In this document: positions 7,832-16,149 of the stretch, piece by piece
Layout: each line of letters starts with the position of its first letter
Position numbering within the stretch: the stretch's first letter is position 1
DNA from: Niabella insulamsoli
GTDB lineage: Bacteria; Bacteroidota; Bacteroidia; Chitinophagales; Chitinophagaceae
Direction of reading: 5' to 3'
DNA: 64,000 bases
NCBI RefSeq assembly: GCF_039652435.2
Contig: NZ_CP190246.1
Location: forward strand, 1,674,001-1,738,000
Program-made: the position numbers and the translations under genes
The notes under the pieces: generated by a model
Database searches by the model: none
Told to the model about the DNA's origin: nothing
The model's input: only the letters and a program-made list of their open reading frames with translations

Positions 7832-9472
7832 ATGGCAAAACAACTTTACTTCGACGTAGAAGCAAGGAATAAAATGAAAAAAGGCGTTGATGCTTTAGCA
7901 AACGCTGTGAAAGTGACATTAGGCCCTAAAGGCCGCAATGTGGTTATCGAGAAAAAATTTGGCGCGCCTTCAGTAACCAAAGATGGTGTTACCGTAGCCA
8001 AAGAAATTGAACTGGAAGATCCCATCGAAAACATGGGTGCGCAAATGGTAAAAGAAGTGGCTTCTAAAACTGCGGACATCGCGGGCGACGGAACTACAAC
8101 CGCTACTGTTTTGGCTCAATCTATCATCAGCGAAGGCCTGAAAATGGTAGCCGCGGGTTCTAATCCAATGGATTTGAAAAGAGGAATCGACAAAGCGGTT
8201 TCCCTGGTGGTTGAAAATTTAAAAACACAAAGCCAAACTGTAGGCAGCGACAGCAAAAAGATCAAACAAGTAGCTTCGATTTCTGCTAACAACGACGAGC
8301 AAATTGGTGATTTAATAGCTCAGGCTTTCGGTAAAGTAGGAAAAGAAGGCGTGATCACCGTTGAAGAAGCTAAAGGAACCGAAACTTATGTTGACGTGGT
8401 GGAAGGTATGCAATTCGATCGCGGATACATTTCTCCTTACTTTGTTACCAATAGCGAAAAAATGGAAGCTGAATTGCAGAATCCATATATCCTGATCTAC
8501 GACAAAAAGATCAGCGCTATGAAAGATATTCTTTCCATCCTTGAAAAAGTGGCGCAAAGCGGCCGTCCTTTGGCAATCATTGCAGAAGACCTGGAAGGCG
8601 AAGCATTGGCTACTTTGGTGGTGAATAAATTGCGTGGTACTTTGAAAGTGGCTGCAGTTAAAGCGCCTGGTTTTGGAGACAGAAGAAAAGAAATGTTACA
8701 GGACATCGCTATCTTAACTGGCGGTACTGTTATTTCTGAAGATATGGGCCACAAATTGGAAGGCGCTGATATTGCTGCGTTAGGCCAGGCGGCTTCTATC
8801 ACAATCGACAAAGACAATACCATTGTTGTAGGCGGTAAAGGCAAAAAAGCTGATATTACCGGACGTGTAAATCAGATCAAAGCTCAAATCGAATCAACCA
8901 CTTCCGATTACGATAAAGAAAAATTACAAGAGCGCTTAGCAAAATTAAGCGGCGGTGTTGCGGTTCTTTATGTGGGCGCTGCTACTGAGGTTGAAATGAA
9001 AGAAAAGAAAGACAGGGTAGATGACGCATTACATGCAACACGTGCGGCTGTTGAAGAAGGCATCGTTCCAGGTGGTGGCGTGGCTTATATCCGCGCTGTA
9101 GCGTCTTTGGATGTGAAAGTAAAAGGACAGATTGAAGATGAGCAAACCGGTATGGCTATCGTTAAGCGTGCGCTGGAAGCTCCGATCCGCACTTTAACTG
9201 ATAATGCCGGCATCGACGGTTCGATCGTTGTTCAGAAAATCAAAGACGGCACTGGAGACTTTGGTTTCAATGCAAGAACTGAATCTTATGAAAACCTGTT
9301 TAAAGCGGGTGTTATCGACCCAACTAAAGTAAGCCGCGTAGCTTTGGAAAACGCAGCTTCTATCGCTGGTATGTTGTTAACTACCGAATGTGTAGTTGCT
9401 GACAAGCCAGAACCTAAAACGGCGGCTCCTGCTATGCCAGGTGGCCACGACATGGGTGGAATGGGTTATTAA
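7832..9472 (+). CDS. groEL: Chaperonin GroEL
   Basis: A 546-residue ATP-dependent folding chaperone assembled as two seven-membered rings. ATP-site residues are visible in LGPKGRNVV (about residues 31-39) and DGTTTATVLAQ (about 87-97), with the catalytic Asp in SGGVAVLYVGAATE-proximal sequence as expected. The C-terminal tail ends MPGGHDMGGMGY, the Gly/Met-rich flexible tail inside the cavity. It is cotranscribed with groES and followed by a strong bidirectional terminator. Confidence 0.98.
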   Translation: MAKQLYFDVEARNKMKKGVDALANAVKVTLGPKGRNVVIEKKFGAPSVTKDGVTVAKEIELEDPIENMGAQMVKEVASKTADIAGDGTTTATVLAQSIISEGLKMVAAGSNPMDLKRGIDKAVSLVVENLKTQSQTVGSDSKKIKQVASISANNDEQIGDLIAQAFGKVGKEGVITVEEAKGTETYVDVVEGMQFDRGYISPYFVTNSEKMEAELQNPYILIYDKKISAMKDILSILEKVAQSGRPLAIIAEDLEGEALATLVVNKLRGTLKVAAVKAPGFGDRRKEMLQDIAILTGGTVISEDMGHKLEGADIAALGQAASITIDKDNTIVVGGKGKKADITGRVNQIKAQIESTTSDYDKEKLQERLAKLSGGVAVLYVGAATEVEMKEKKDRVDDALHATRAAVEEGIVPGGGVAYIRAVASLDVKVKGQIEDEQTGMAIVKRALEAPIRTLTDNAGIDGSIVVQKIKDGTGDFGFNARTESYENLFKAGVIDPTKVSRVALENAASIAGMLLTTECVVADKPEPKTAAPAMPGGHDMGGMGY

Positions 9473-9517
9473 TAAAACATACACTTGGTCTGACCGTCCC
9501 GGTCTGACCATACATAA

Positions 9518-9549
9518 AAAATCCCGCTTCTTAACAGAGGCGGGATTTT
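9518..9549. terminator. Bidirectional terminator between groEL and the convergent oxidoreductase
   Basis: A 10-bp perfect stem, AAAATCCCGC / GCGGGATTTT, with a 12-base loop. There are A-rich and T-rich flanks on the two strands, so it can serve groEL (plus) and the gene ending at 9570 (minus). Confidence 0.85.
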
Positions 9550-9569
9550 CTTTTGCGATGTGGAAGCCG

Positions 9570-10991
9570 TTATATTTTATAATATTGCTCCCAACCTTTT
9601 CTTGGCGGCGGGCCCACCAGTAGCTCGTTCGCCTTTTTATTATTGGTAATAATTTTCTTATCGCGGTCGAATTTGATTTTGTCTCCGGTCCACTGCGCAA
9701 TAACGCCCAGGCAGAACACCTGGCTCAATGGCCCGGCCACTGAAAATGGTGACCTTGTTTTTTCCAAACCTTTGCAGGAAAGCAGGAAGTTTTTAAAATG
9801 ATTCGACGGTGATTTTGGCACTTCCGGTAGGCGAGATGCCATTTCTTTTGCCTTTTCTTCGGGGATGATCGACAAGGTACTTCCGTGAGAAGCGCCTTTA
9901 AAAGTAAGGTCTTTACTATAAATAATTTTGCCCGGGTTCAATTTTGGCGCTTCTATTTTGCCCGTGCTGGGCGGCGGAATATTAGGATCAAGTCCCTGCA
10001 CGCCATAACCTTTTGGAATCGGAGGGAGGTTGTCCAAACCGTCATACCACATTACTTCAACCTTGGGCATGTTCCCTCGCTTGGGGAATTTAAAGGCCAG
10101 CGTAGTTGAAAATGGATAAAAGAAATCGTTGTGACCCGTTAGTTTAAGCGGCTTTACCTCTTTAGGTAATCCGAGGTCTAAAAACTGGTGGGCCGTATCC
10201 AGCAGGTGCGCACCCCAGTCGCCCAAGGCGCCCATGCCGAAGTCGTACCAGCAACGCCACTGTCCGTTGACGAAATCGTGGTTATAGTCGTGCCCGAAAG
10301 TCTGCATTTGCCAAAGTGTCCAGTCGAGTGTTGACGGAACGGGCTCAGCAGGAGGGAAGGATTTGATATTGGGATCCCAGCCATGCCAGCGGCGCGCCGA
10401 ATTCATATGCGCAACTACCTTCGTCACATCTTTAATAATGCCGGCTTCCACCCAGCTTTTAAACTGGAAATAGTTACCTTCCGAATGCCCCTGATTACCC
10501 ATTTGGGTCACCACATTGCTATGCTTTTCAGCGGCGTCCATCATCAGCTGCACTTCGTTAAAGGTGCGCCCCATGGGCTTTTCAACATACACATGCTTGC
10601 CCAGAGAAAGCGCTGTCATGGTAATCGGAAAATGAGAAAAGTCGGGCGTTCCAATACAAACCGCTTCGATCTCATTTCCCATTTTATCAAACATCTGCCT
10701 GAAATCCTGGAATCGTTTGGCATTGGGGAACTGCGTCATGATCTTTTGCGTATGCGGAGCGCCCATATCTACATCGCACAAAGCCACGATATTCGCCAGG
10801 CCTGTTTTTGCAAATTCGGCAATGATTTCTCCACCGCGGTTCCCGATCCCCACACAGGCCAGGTTTACCTTTTCCGCAGCGCCGAGCACACTGCCCTTGG
10901 CCAGCAATACATCCGGCAACGCAAAAATTCCGGCTGTGGCAAATGCGGTATTTCTAATAAATTTCCTTCGAGACGATTTCCCTTGATCCAT
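9570..10991 (-). CDS. TAT-exported Gfo/Idh/MocA family oxidoreductase
   Basis: A 473-residue NAD(P)-dependent sugar or sugar-acid oxidoreductase family member. The N-terminus SSRRKFIRNTAFATAGIFA is a twin-arginine signal, implying export in folded form with bound cofactor. The Rossmann segment ACVGIGNRGGEIIAEF follows at about residues 45-60. Then come IGTPDFSHFPI and EKPMGRTF, whose EKP motif supplies the conserved active-site Lys. The C-terminal alpha/beta domain is intact. The substrate cannot be inferred. Family members of this exported type are abundant in polysaccharide-degrading Bacteroidota. It is convergent with groEL. Confidence 0.9.
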   Translation of the reverse strand: MDQGKSSRRKFIRNTAFATAGIFALPDVLLAKGSVLGAAEKVNLACVGIGNRGGEIIAEFAKTGLANIVALCDVDMGAPHTQKIMTQFPNAKRFQDFRQMFDKMGNEIEAVCIGTPDFSHFPITMTALSLGKHVYVEKPMGRTFNEVQLMMDAAEKHSNVVTQMGNQGHSEGNYFQFKSWVEAGIIKDVTKVVAHMNSARRWHGWDPNIKSFPPAEPVPSTLDWTLWQMQTFGHDYNHDFVNGQWRCWYDFGMGALGDWGAHLLDTAHQFLDLGLPKEVKPLKLTGHNDFFYPFSTTLAFKFPKRGNMPKVEVMWYDGLDNLPPIPKGYGVQGLDPNIPPPSTGKIEAPKLNPGKIIYSKDLTFKGASHGSTLSIIPEEKAKEMASRLPEVPKSPSNHFKNFLLSCKGLEKTRSPFSVAGPLSQVFCLGVIAQWTGDKIKFDRDKKIITNNKKANELLVGPPPRKGWEQYYKI

Positions 10992-11178
10992 TATAGATTT
11001 GAGTTGGTTAAAAATGATAAATTAATAATATCCAGGCTGTTGAGCCGGGAGGTTTAAATAGCAAATAAGGCGGACTTTTGTTAACTCTTAAAAGACAAGC
11101 GTTTGAAGAGCAAAAAGCCGGTCGGAAAGATAAATAAAATTATCAGTTTGCTGCAAAAATATTTGTGCGCGCAGGGGT

Positions 11179-11190
11179 CGGCGATCGCCG
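11179..11190. other. 12-bp perfect palindrome upstream of the ABC-F gene
   Basis: CGGCGATCGCCG is self-complementary over 12 bp. It lies in the divergent spacer between the oxidoreductase and ABC-F genes, about 60 bp upstream of the ABC-F promoter. It may be an operator or a chance GC-rich palindrome. Confidence 0.3.
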
Positions 11191-11226
11191 AAACAATGCA
11201 GGAAACAAGTTTCTTCAATGGAAACT

Positions 11227-11256
11227 TTTCAGCCTTACAACTTTAAACTACCTTTG
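11227..11256 (+). promoter_or_regulatory. Promoter of the ABC-F gene
   Basis: TTTC (11227-11230), an 18-bp gap and TACCTTTG (11249-11256) give one mismatch to TTTG-N17-23-TAnnTTTG. Transcription would begin about 17-20 bases before the ATG at 11280. Confidence 0.6.
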
Positions 11257-11279
11257 CAGCCTTAAAAAATCAGTCTGAA

Positions 11280-12905
11280 ATGATAAGTGTTAAAGATCTC
11301 AAACTTGCTTACGGCAAGCGTGTACTATTCGAAGATGTAAATGTAAATTTTACCAAAGGCAATTGTTATGGCGTGATTGGAGCGAATGGAGCCGGTAAAT
11401 CTACCTTTTTAAAAATATTGAGTGGGGAAATTGAACCTAATAAAGGAACCATCAGCATAACACCCGGTGAACGCATGGCGGTCCTTAAACAAAATCAGTT
11501 TGAATTTGATGAGCAAACAGTATTGAATACTGTATTAATGGGCCATAAAAAAATGTGGGATGTGGTGCACGAGCGGGATGCCATCTACGCCAATCCTGAT
11601 GCCACAGAAGATGACTACATGAAAGCCGGCGAGCTGGAAGCGGAGTATGGAGAGATGGGCGGCTATGAATCGGAAGCCAACGCCGGCAACTTTTTGAGCG
11701 GCCTGGGCATCAAGGATGATATGCACCAGATGCTGATGAAAGACATCCCCTCTAACATGAAAGTGCGTGTGCTATTGGCCCAGGCGCTTTTCGGAAACCC
11801 CGACATTCTTTTGCTCGATGAGCCTACCAACGGCCTCGATATTGAAACTATCGGCTGGCTGGAAAACTTTCTTGCCGACTATGAAAATATTGTATTGGTT
11901 GTAAGCCACGACCGTCACTTTTTAGATGCCGTTTGTACGCACGTGGCCGATGTGGATCGTTCTAAGATCAAAATCTTCACCGGTAACTACTCCTTCTGGT
12001 ATGAAAGTTCACAGCTGATGGCGCGCCAAATCAGTGATAAAAACAAGAAGCTGGAAGAAAAGAAGAAGGAATTGCTCGACTTTATCGCTCGATTCAGCGC
12101 CAACGCCTCAAAAAGCAAGCAGGCTACGAGCCGCAAAAAAGCGTTGGAAAAACTCGATTTTGAAGAAATCGAACCCAGCTATCGTAAATACCCGGGCATC
12201 ATTTTTCAACCACTGCGCGAAGTAGGCAATCAAATTCTAAACGTTGAAAAGCTGGAGTCAAAACTCGAAGACCGTCCGCTCTTTACCGATGTAACTTTCA
12301 GTGTTAACAAAGGGGATAAGATTGCTCTCATCAGCCGCGATCCTTTGGCTGTGACGCAGTTTTTTAACATTGTCAACGATAAAGCAAAAGCAACAGCCGG
12401 CAGTTTTGAATGGGGAACCACCATTACCAAAGCTTACCTGCCGGTAGAAAACAGCGAATATTTTCAGGAAGATTTGAATTTGATGGATTGGCTGCGGCAA
12501 TATGTTCCCCCGCATGTTACCGACGTAGACGAGCCTTTCCTGCGTGGTTTTCTGGGAAAGATGCTGTTTAGCGGAGAAGATGTAATGAAGAAAACAACAG
12601 TGTTGAGCGGAGGTGAAAAAGTGCGTTGTATGATTAGTAAAATGATGCTTCAAAATCCGAACTGTATCGTTCTCGATCAGCCAACCAACCACCTCGATCT
12701 GGAAAGTATTCAAAGTTTCAACGAACAATGTACGGTGTACAACGGCGTTGTGTTACTTACCAGCCATGACCATACTTTTATGCAAACAGTGGCCAACCGC
12801 GTTATCGAGCTAACGCCCAAGGGTATTATCGACAGGCTTTCTACTTTTGATGAATATCTGGAGGATGAGCGCGTTAAAGCGCTACGGGAAGAAATGTATG
12901 CATAA
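11280..12905 (+). CDS. ABC-F family ATPase (YbiT-like) with one degenerate ATP site
   Basis: A 541-residue soluble protein with two ATP-binding cassettes and no membrane segments, as in ABC-F translation factors that act at the ribosomal E site. The first cassette is normal in its own motifs: Walker A GANGAGKST (34-42) and Walker B LLLDEPTN with E181. It lacks an LSGGQ signature and has DIPSNMKVR instead. The second cassette has a good signature (LSGGEKVR) but no Walker A (ISRDPLAV where GxxGxGKS is expected), and its Walker B reads LDQPTN, Gln467 replacing the catalytic Glu. One composite ATP site is therefore intact and the other degenerate. The lysine-rich linker at about 250-290 fits the ABC-F interdomain arm. 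Confidence 0.88.
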   Translation: MISVKDLKLAYGKRVLFEDVNVNFTKGNCYGVIGANGAGKSTFLKILSGEIEPNKGTISITPGERMAVLKQNQFEFDEQTVLNTVLMGHKKMWDVVHERDAIYANPDATEDDYMKAGELEAEYGEMGGYESEANAGNFLSGLGIKDDMHQMLMKDIPSNMKVRVLLAQALFGNPDILLLDEPTNGLDIETIGWLENFLADYENIVLVVSHDRHFLDAVCTHVADVDRSKIKIFTGNYSFWYESSQLMARQISDKNKKLEEKKKELLDFIARFSANASKSKQATSRKKALEKLDFEEIEPSYRKYPGIIFQPLREVGNQILNVEKLESKLEDRPLFTDVTFSVNKGDKIALISRDPLAVTQFFNIVNDKAKATAGSFEWGTTITKAYLPVENSEYFQEDLNLMDWLRQYVPPHVTDVDEPFLRGFLGKMLFSGEDVMKKTTVLSGGEKVRCMISKMMLQNPNCIVLDQPTNHLDLESIQSFNEQCTVYNGVVLLTSHDHTFMQTVANRVIELTPKGIIDRLSTFDEYLEDERVKALREEMYA

Positions 12906-12931
12906 TTTATAAATATGCTGATATAACGAAG

Positions 12932-12962
12932 AGCCTGCTGATTTTCCAGCGGGCTTTTTTAA
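12932..12962 (+). terminator. Terminator of the ABC-F gene
   Basis: AGCCTGCTG (12932-12940) pairs with CAGCGGGCT (12947-12955), with one G-T wobble, around a 6-base loop. A run of T follows. Confidence 0.8.
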
Positions 12963-12981
12963 TGTAATGCCTGAAAAGCTA

Positions 12982-13168
12982 TTGTTTGACAGCTTTCGGG
13001 AACGATTGCGTATATTTTTAAGGCGGCTGCGCGCCATTAAAAATTTAATTGTAATAAATTGAAGAACTATTGTATGCCTATCGACAATCGAAGCGCCGTT
13101 GGCGGATCGATTGAAAGAGTGGTCATCATCCATTGGAAAACTATTGTAAAACGAAAGCTGTCAAACAA
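12982..13168. repeat. 17-bp perfect inverted repeat, second arm abutting a start codon
   Basis: TTGTTTGACAGCTTTCG at 12982-12998 is the exact reverse complement of 13152-13168. The arms are 153 bp apart and the second ends one base before the ATG at 13169. In a transcript starting upstream of 12982 the arms could pair and hide the translation start. The repeat could also mark a miniature element. The 9-mer AACTATTGT also occurs twice in the interior. No gene was seen inside. Confidence 0.6.
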
Positions 13169-14566
13169 ATGGAAAATCAATCCAGAAGAAAATTTCTGCA
13201 TGCGATTAGCATGCTCGCTGCCGGCGCAGCGTTAACAAGTCCGCTCTACGGCTTCAGCGCCGCTAAAAAGCTTAGAATTGTATTGGTGGGCACAGGTGTC
13301 AGAGGAACCTCGTTTTGGGGAAAGCGCCTGGTAGAGCAATATCCCGATAAATTGCAATTTGTCGGGTTGTGTGACATTAATCCGGGAAGGCTGGAATTTG
13401 CCAAAAAGTTTATGGGTGTCGATTGTCCCGTATCCACCGACTTTGATAAGATGTTGAAAGAACAAAAGCCCGACCTGGTTATTGTAACCACTAAAGATTC
13501 AACACACCACGAATTTATCATTAAAGGACTGAAGGCGGGCCACGATGTGTTGACGGAAAAGCCCTTAACCATCGATGAAAACAAATGCCAACAGATACTC
13601 GAGGCTGAGCGTGCTTCGAATAAAAAACTGATCGTTGGCTTCAACTATCGCTGGGGGCCCTATGTCACGAAGATTAAGGAGCTTTTGCATAATAATTCAA
13701 TTGGCCCCATCACCTCCGTCGATTTCAACTGGTATCTGAACGTGCATCATGGGGCTTCCTATTTCAGAAGATGGCATGGATTGATGAACAGCGGCGGTTC
13801 TTTGTGGGTGCACAAAGCCACGCATCATTTCGATTTGCTCAACTGGTGGCTGGATTCAGATCCGGAGGAAGTATTTGCCTACGGCGCGCTTGAGCATTAT
13901 GGAAAAAACGGTCCGTTCAGGGCCGCCAATTGCAGGCCCTGCGAGCATAAATCCGAATGCAAATATTATTGGGATATCACAAAAAGCAGCCATGATATGC
14001 GGCTCTATGTAGATAATGAAAAATATGACGGTTATCTGCGCGACGGATGTGTTTACAGAAATGAAATTGATATCTACGATAAAATGTCGGCGCAAATCAA
14101 ATACGCCAACAATACGGTGGTTAATTATTCGCTTACCACTTATTCACCTTTCGAAGGGTGGCGGATTGCCTTCAATGGACAAAAGGGAAGGATAGAGGCC
14201 TGGACGGATATACCTTTCCTGAAAAATGAAAACCTCGATCAGGAAGCCTTGCACGCCGCTGAAATGAATCAAAATTTAAAAGAGGACACCCAGGTGGAGC
14301 CTGTCATCTTGTTTAAGAATTGGGAGGATTATAAAACGATTAATGTGACCAGCGAGCGGGGCGGCCATGGGGGCGGAGATAAAAGATTGCACGACCGGAT
14401 TTTTGTAAATCCTAACGGCGCTGATCCGCTGAAGCACTCGGCTGGCCTGAGAGACGGCATTATGTCGGTCTTAATCGGCATTGCCGCAAGAAAAAGTATT
14501 CAAAGCGGAAAACCTGTTCAGATTAGTTCGTTGACGGATGTAAAGCCTTCCGCCAACCGGATGTAA
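13169..14566 (+). CDS. TAT-exported Gfo/Idh/MocA family oxidoreductase
   Basis: A 465-residue NAD(P)-dependent oxidoreductase homologous in plan to the one at 9570. I prefer the ATG at 13169 to one at 13133, because it places the twin-arginine motif QSRRKFLHAISMLAAG right at the N-terminus. The Rossmann segment VLVGTGVRGTSFWGK and the conserved TEKPLTIDENKC (active-site Lys) are present. So is a Cys cluster, CRPCEHKSECKYYWD, in the middle of the C-terminal domain, which could bind a metal. The substrate is unknown. Its start region overlaps one arm of a long inverted repeat. Confidence 0.88.
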   Translation: MENQSRRKFLHAISMLAAGAALTSPLYGFSAAKKLRIVLVGTGVRGTSFWGKRLVEQYPDKLQFVGLCDINPGRLEFAKKFMGVDCPVSTDFDKMLKEQKPDLVIVTTKDSTHHEFIIKGLKAGHDVLTEKPLTIDENKCQQILEAERASNKKLIVGFNYRWGPYVTKIKELLHNNSIGPITSVDFNWYLNVHHGASYFRRWHGLMNSGGSLWVHKATHHFDLLNWWLDSDPEEVFAYGALEHYGKNGPFRAANCRPCEHKSECKYYWDITKSSHDMRLYVDNEKYDGYLRDGCVYRNEIDIYDKMSAQIKYANNTVVNYSLTTYSPFEGWRIAFNGQKGRIEAWTDIPFLKNENLDQEALHAAEMNQNLKEDTQVEPVILFKNWEDYKTINVTSERGGHGGGDKRLHDRIFVNPNGADPLKHSAGLRDGIMSVLIGIAARKSIQSGKPVQISSLTDVKPSANRM

Positions 14567-14581
14567 CGAACAGCTTAGGAA

Positions 14582-14620
14582 AGTCATTTGCTGGAAAACA
14601 GTTACAGCAAATGGCTTTTT
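14582..14620. terminator. Terminator between convergent oxidoreductase and hisIE
   Basis: AGTCATTTGCTG (14582-14593) pairs with CAGCAAATGGCT (14605-14616), with one wobble. The loop is 11 bases and a T run follows on the plus strand. Confidence 0.75.
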
Positions 14621-14636
14621 ATTGCCATAGATTTGA

Positions 14637-15230
14637 TTATTTTTTGTGGCGGGTTTCTAAAACTTTCAAGACGTCGGACAGCGAAAATCCTTTAGCCTGC
14701 AATAAAACCAGGTAATGAAACATAAGGTCGGCTGCTTCTCCCAAAAATAGATCTTCATTATCGTCTTTCGCCTCAATCACTATCTCAACCGCTTCTTCTC
14801 CCACTTTTTGAGCAATCTTATTAATGCCTTTGGCAAATAGCGATGCAGTATATGATTGCTCAGAAGGATTGTTTTTCCGATCGATGATCACCCGCTCCAG
14901 TTGTTGAAGTGAAAATTGATCGTTGGCGGTGCCAAAGCAACTAATGTCGCCCGTATGGCAGGTCGGACCCTGCGGTTCGGCTTTTATCAAAATGGTGTCG
15001 CGGTCACAGTCAACCAGTATTTCTACTACCAAAAGAAAATGATTCGATGTTTCTCCTTTGGTCCAAAGCCTTTGTTTGCTCCTGCTGTAAAAAGTTACCT
15101 TGCCTTCCTCCCGGGTTTTGGCAAGCGCTGCTTCATTCATAAAGCCGAGCATCAGCACTTCTAAAGTTTGCGCGTCCTGAACGATGACGGGCATCAGGCC
15201 ATCTGTATATTTTGAAAAATCCGGAGTCAT
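14637..15230 (-). CDS. hisIE: Bifunctional phosphoribosyl-AMP cyclohydrolase / phosphoribosyl-ATP pyrophosphatase
   Basis: Carries out the second and third steps of histidine synthesis. Residues 1 to about 105 form the HisI domain, with the zinc-binding CDRDT and PTCHTGDISCFG segments. The rest is the HisE MazG-like domain, with VGEEAVEIVIEAKDDNEDLFLGEAADLMFHYLV carrying the acidic metal-binding residues. The 197-residue length fits the fusion form. It is the last gene of the his operon and is followed by a terminator. Confidence 0.96.
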   Translation of the reverse strand: MTPDFSKYTDGLMPVIVQDAQTLEVLMLGFMNEAALAKTREEGKVTFYSRSKQRLWTKGETSNHFLLVVEILVDCDRDTILIKAEPQGPTCHTGDISCFGTANDQFSLQQLERVIIDRKNNPSEQSYTASLFAKGINKIAQKVGEEAVEIVIEAKDDNEDLFLGEAADLMFHYLVLLQAKGFSLSDVLKVLETRHKK

Positions 15231-15288
15231 ATTTTTATATTATCAACTTTAATATTTGCGTCGCCTTTTGCCGGGCAAAAATGAAGCG

Positions 15289-16044
15289 TTACAAACGTAC
15301 AGCAATGTTTTGTTTTTGTAAATATTCTTTTAAATCTCTTATTTCAATTTCTTTAAAATGAAAAATGCTGGCCGCTAAAGCGGCATCGGCAAAGCCGTTA
15401 GTAAAAACTTCCTCAAAATGTGACATCGTTCCTGCGCCACCGGAGGCAATAACGGGAATGTTTACCGATTGGCTGATGGTGGCTGTGATATCAACCGCAA
15501 AGCCAGCCTTCGTTCCGTCGTTTTCCATTGAGGTTAACAGGATTTCGCCGGCTCCCAGATCACGGCATTGCTTCACCCATTCCGTCGCAAAGAGTGATGT
15601 GGGAGTGCGGCCGCCATGAGTAACCACTTTCCATATGCCGTCAAACAATTTGATGTCAACCGCGACCACTACGCATTGGCTGCCAAAGTTTTTCGCCAGT
15701 TCGCCAATCAGCTCAGGCCGTTTTACAGCTGATGTATTTACCGATATTTTATCGGCCCCGTTATCTAACAACACCGAAACATCCTCAACCGTATTGATGC
15801 CACCGCCCACAGTGAAAGGAATATTGATATGGGTGGCAATTTTTCTGACCAATTCGGACAGCGTTTTTCGCTTGTCCACCGTCGCGGTTATATCCAGAAA
15901 AACAAGTTCGTCGGCGCCTTCTTCGCTGTAGCGAATGGCCAGCTCAACCGGATCGCCGGCATCGCGCAGCTCCAGGAAATTTGTGCCTTTCACGGTGCGC
16001 CCTTCTTTAATATCCAAACAGGGAATAATTCTTTTAGCTAACAC
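15289..16044 (-). CDS. hisF: Imidazole glycerol phosphate synthase, cyclase subunit
   Basis: A 251-residue (beta/alpha)8 barrel that uses ammonia from HisH to convert PRFAR to imidazole glycerol phosphate and AICAR. It begins MLAKRIIPCLDIKEGRTVKG with the catalytic Asp11. VAVDIKLFDG supplies the second catalytic Asp (about residue 130), and phosphate-binding glycines appear in GGGINT and ASGGAGT. It lies downstream of hisA across a 105-bp gap that contains a small AT-rich hairpin. Confidence 0.97.
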   Translation of the reverse strand: MLAKRIIPCLDIKEGRTVKGTNFLELRDAGDPVELAIRYSEEGADELVFLDITATVDKRKTLSELVRKIATHINIPFTVGGGINTVEDVSVLLDNGADKISVNTSAVKRPELIGELAKNFGSQCVVVAVDIKLFDGIWKVVTHGGRTPTSLFATEWVKQCRDLGAGEILLTSMENDGTKAGFAVDITATISQSVNIPVIASGGAGTMSHFEEVFTNGFADAALAASIFHFKEIEIRDLKEYLQKQNIAVRL

Positions 16045-16096
16045 TTCAATGTTTAGTTTTTAATGTTCAGTTTTTTACTTGATTGTTGTATGACAT

Positions 16097-16115
16097 ACAT
16101 TATTAACAATAATGT
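16097..16115. other. AT-rich hairpin between hisA and hisF
   Basis: ACATTATT-AAC-AATAATGT forms an 8-bp perfect stem with a 3-base loop inside the longest internal gap of the downstream his operon. It has no U tract, so an mRNA stabiliser or processing site is more likely than a terminator. Its significance is uncertain. Confidence 0.35.
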
Positions 16116-16149
16116 CTAATTGTTTGGTTGTGTTGTTTCAGCGATTTCA

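Noticed and set aside
12982..13168. Small coding gene inside the inverted repeat
   Set aside because: The interior has no frame with family features or a convincing start; it reads as regulatory or repeat DNA.
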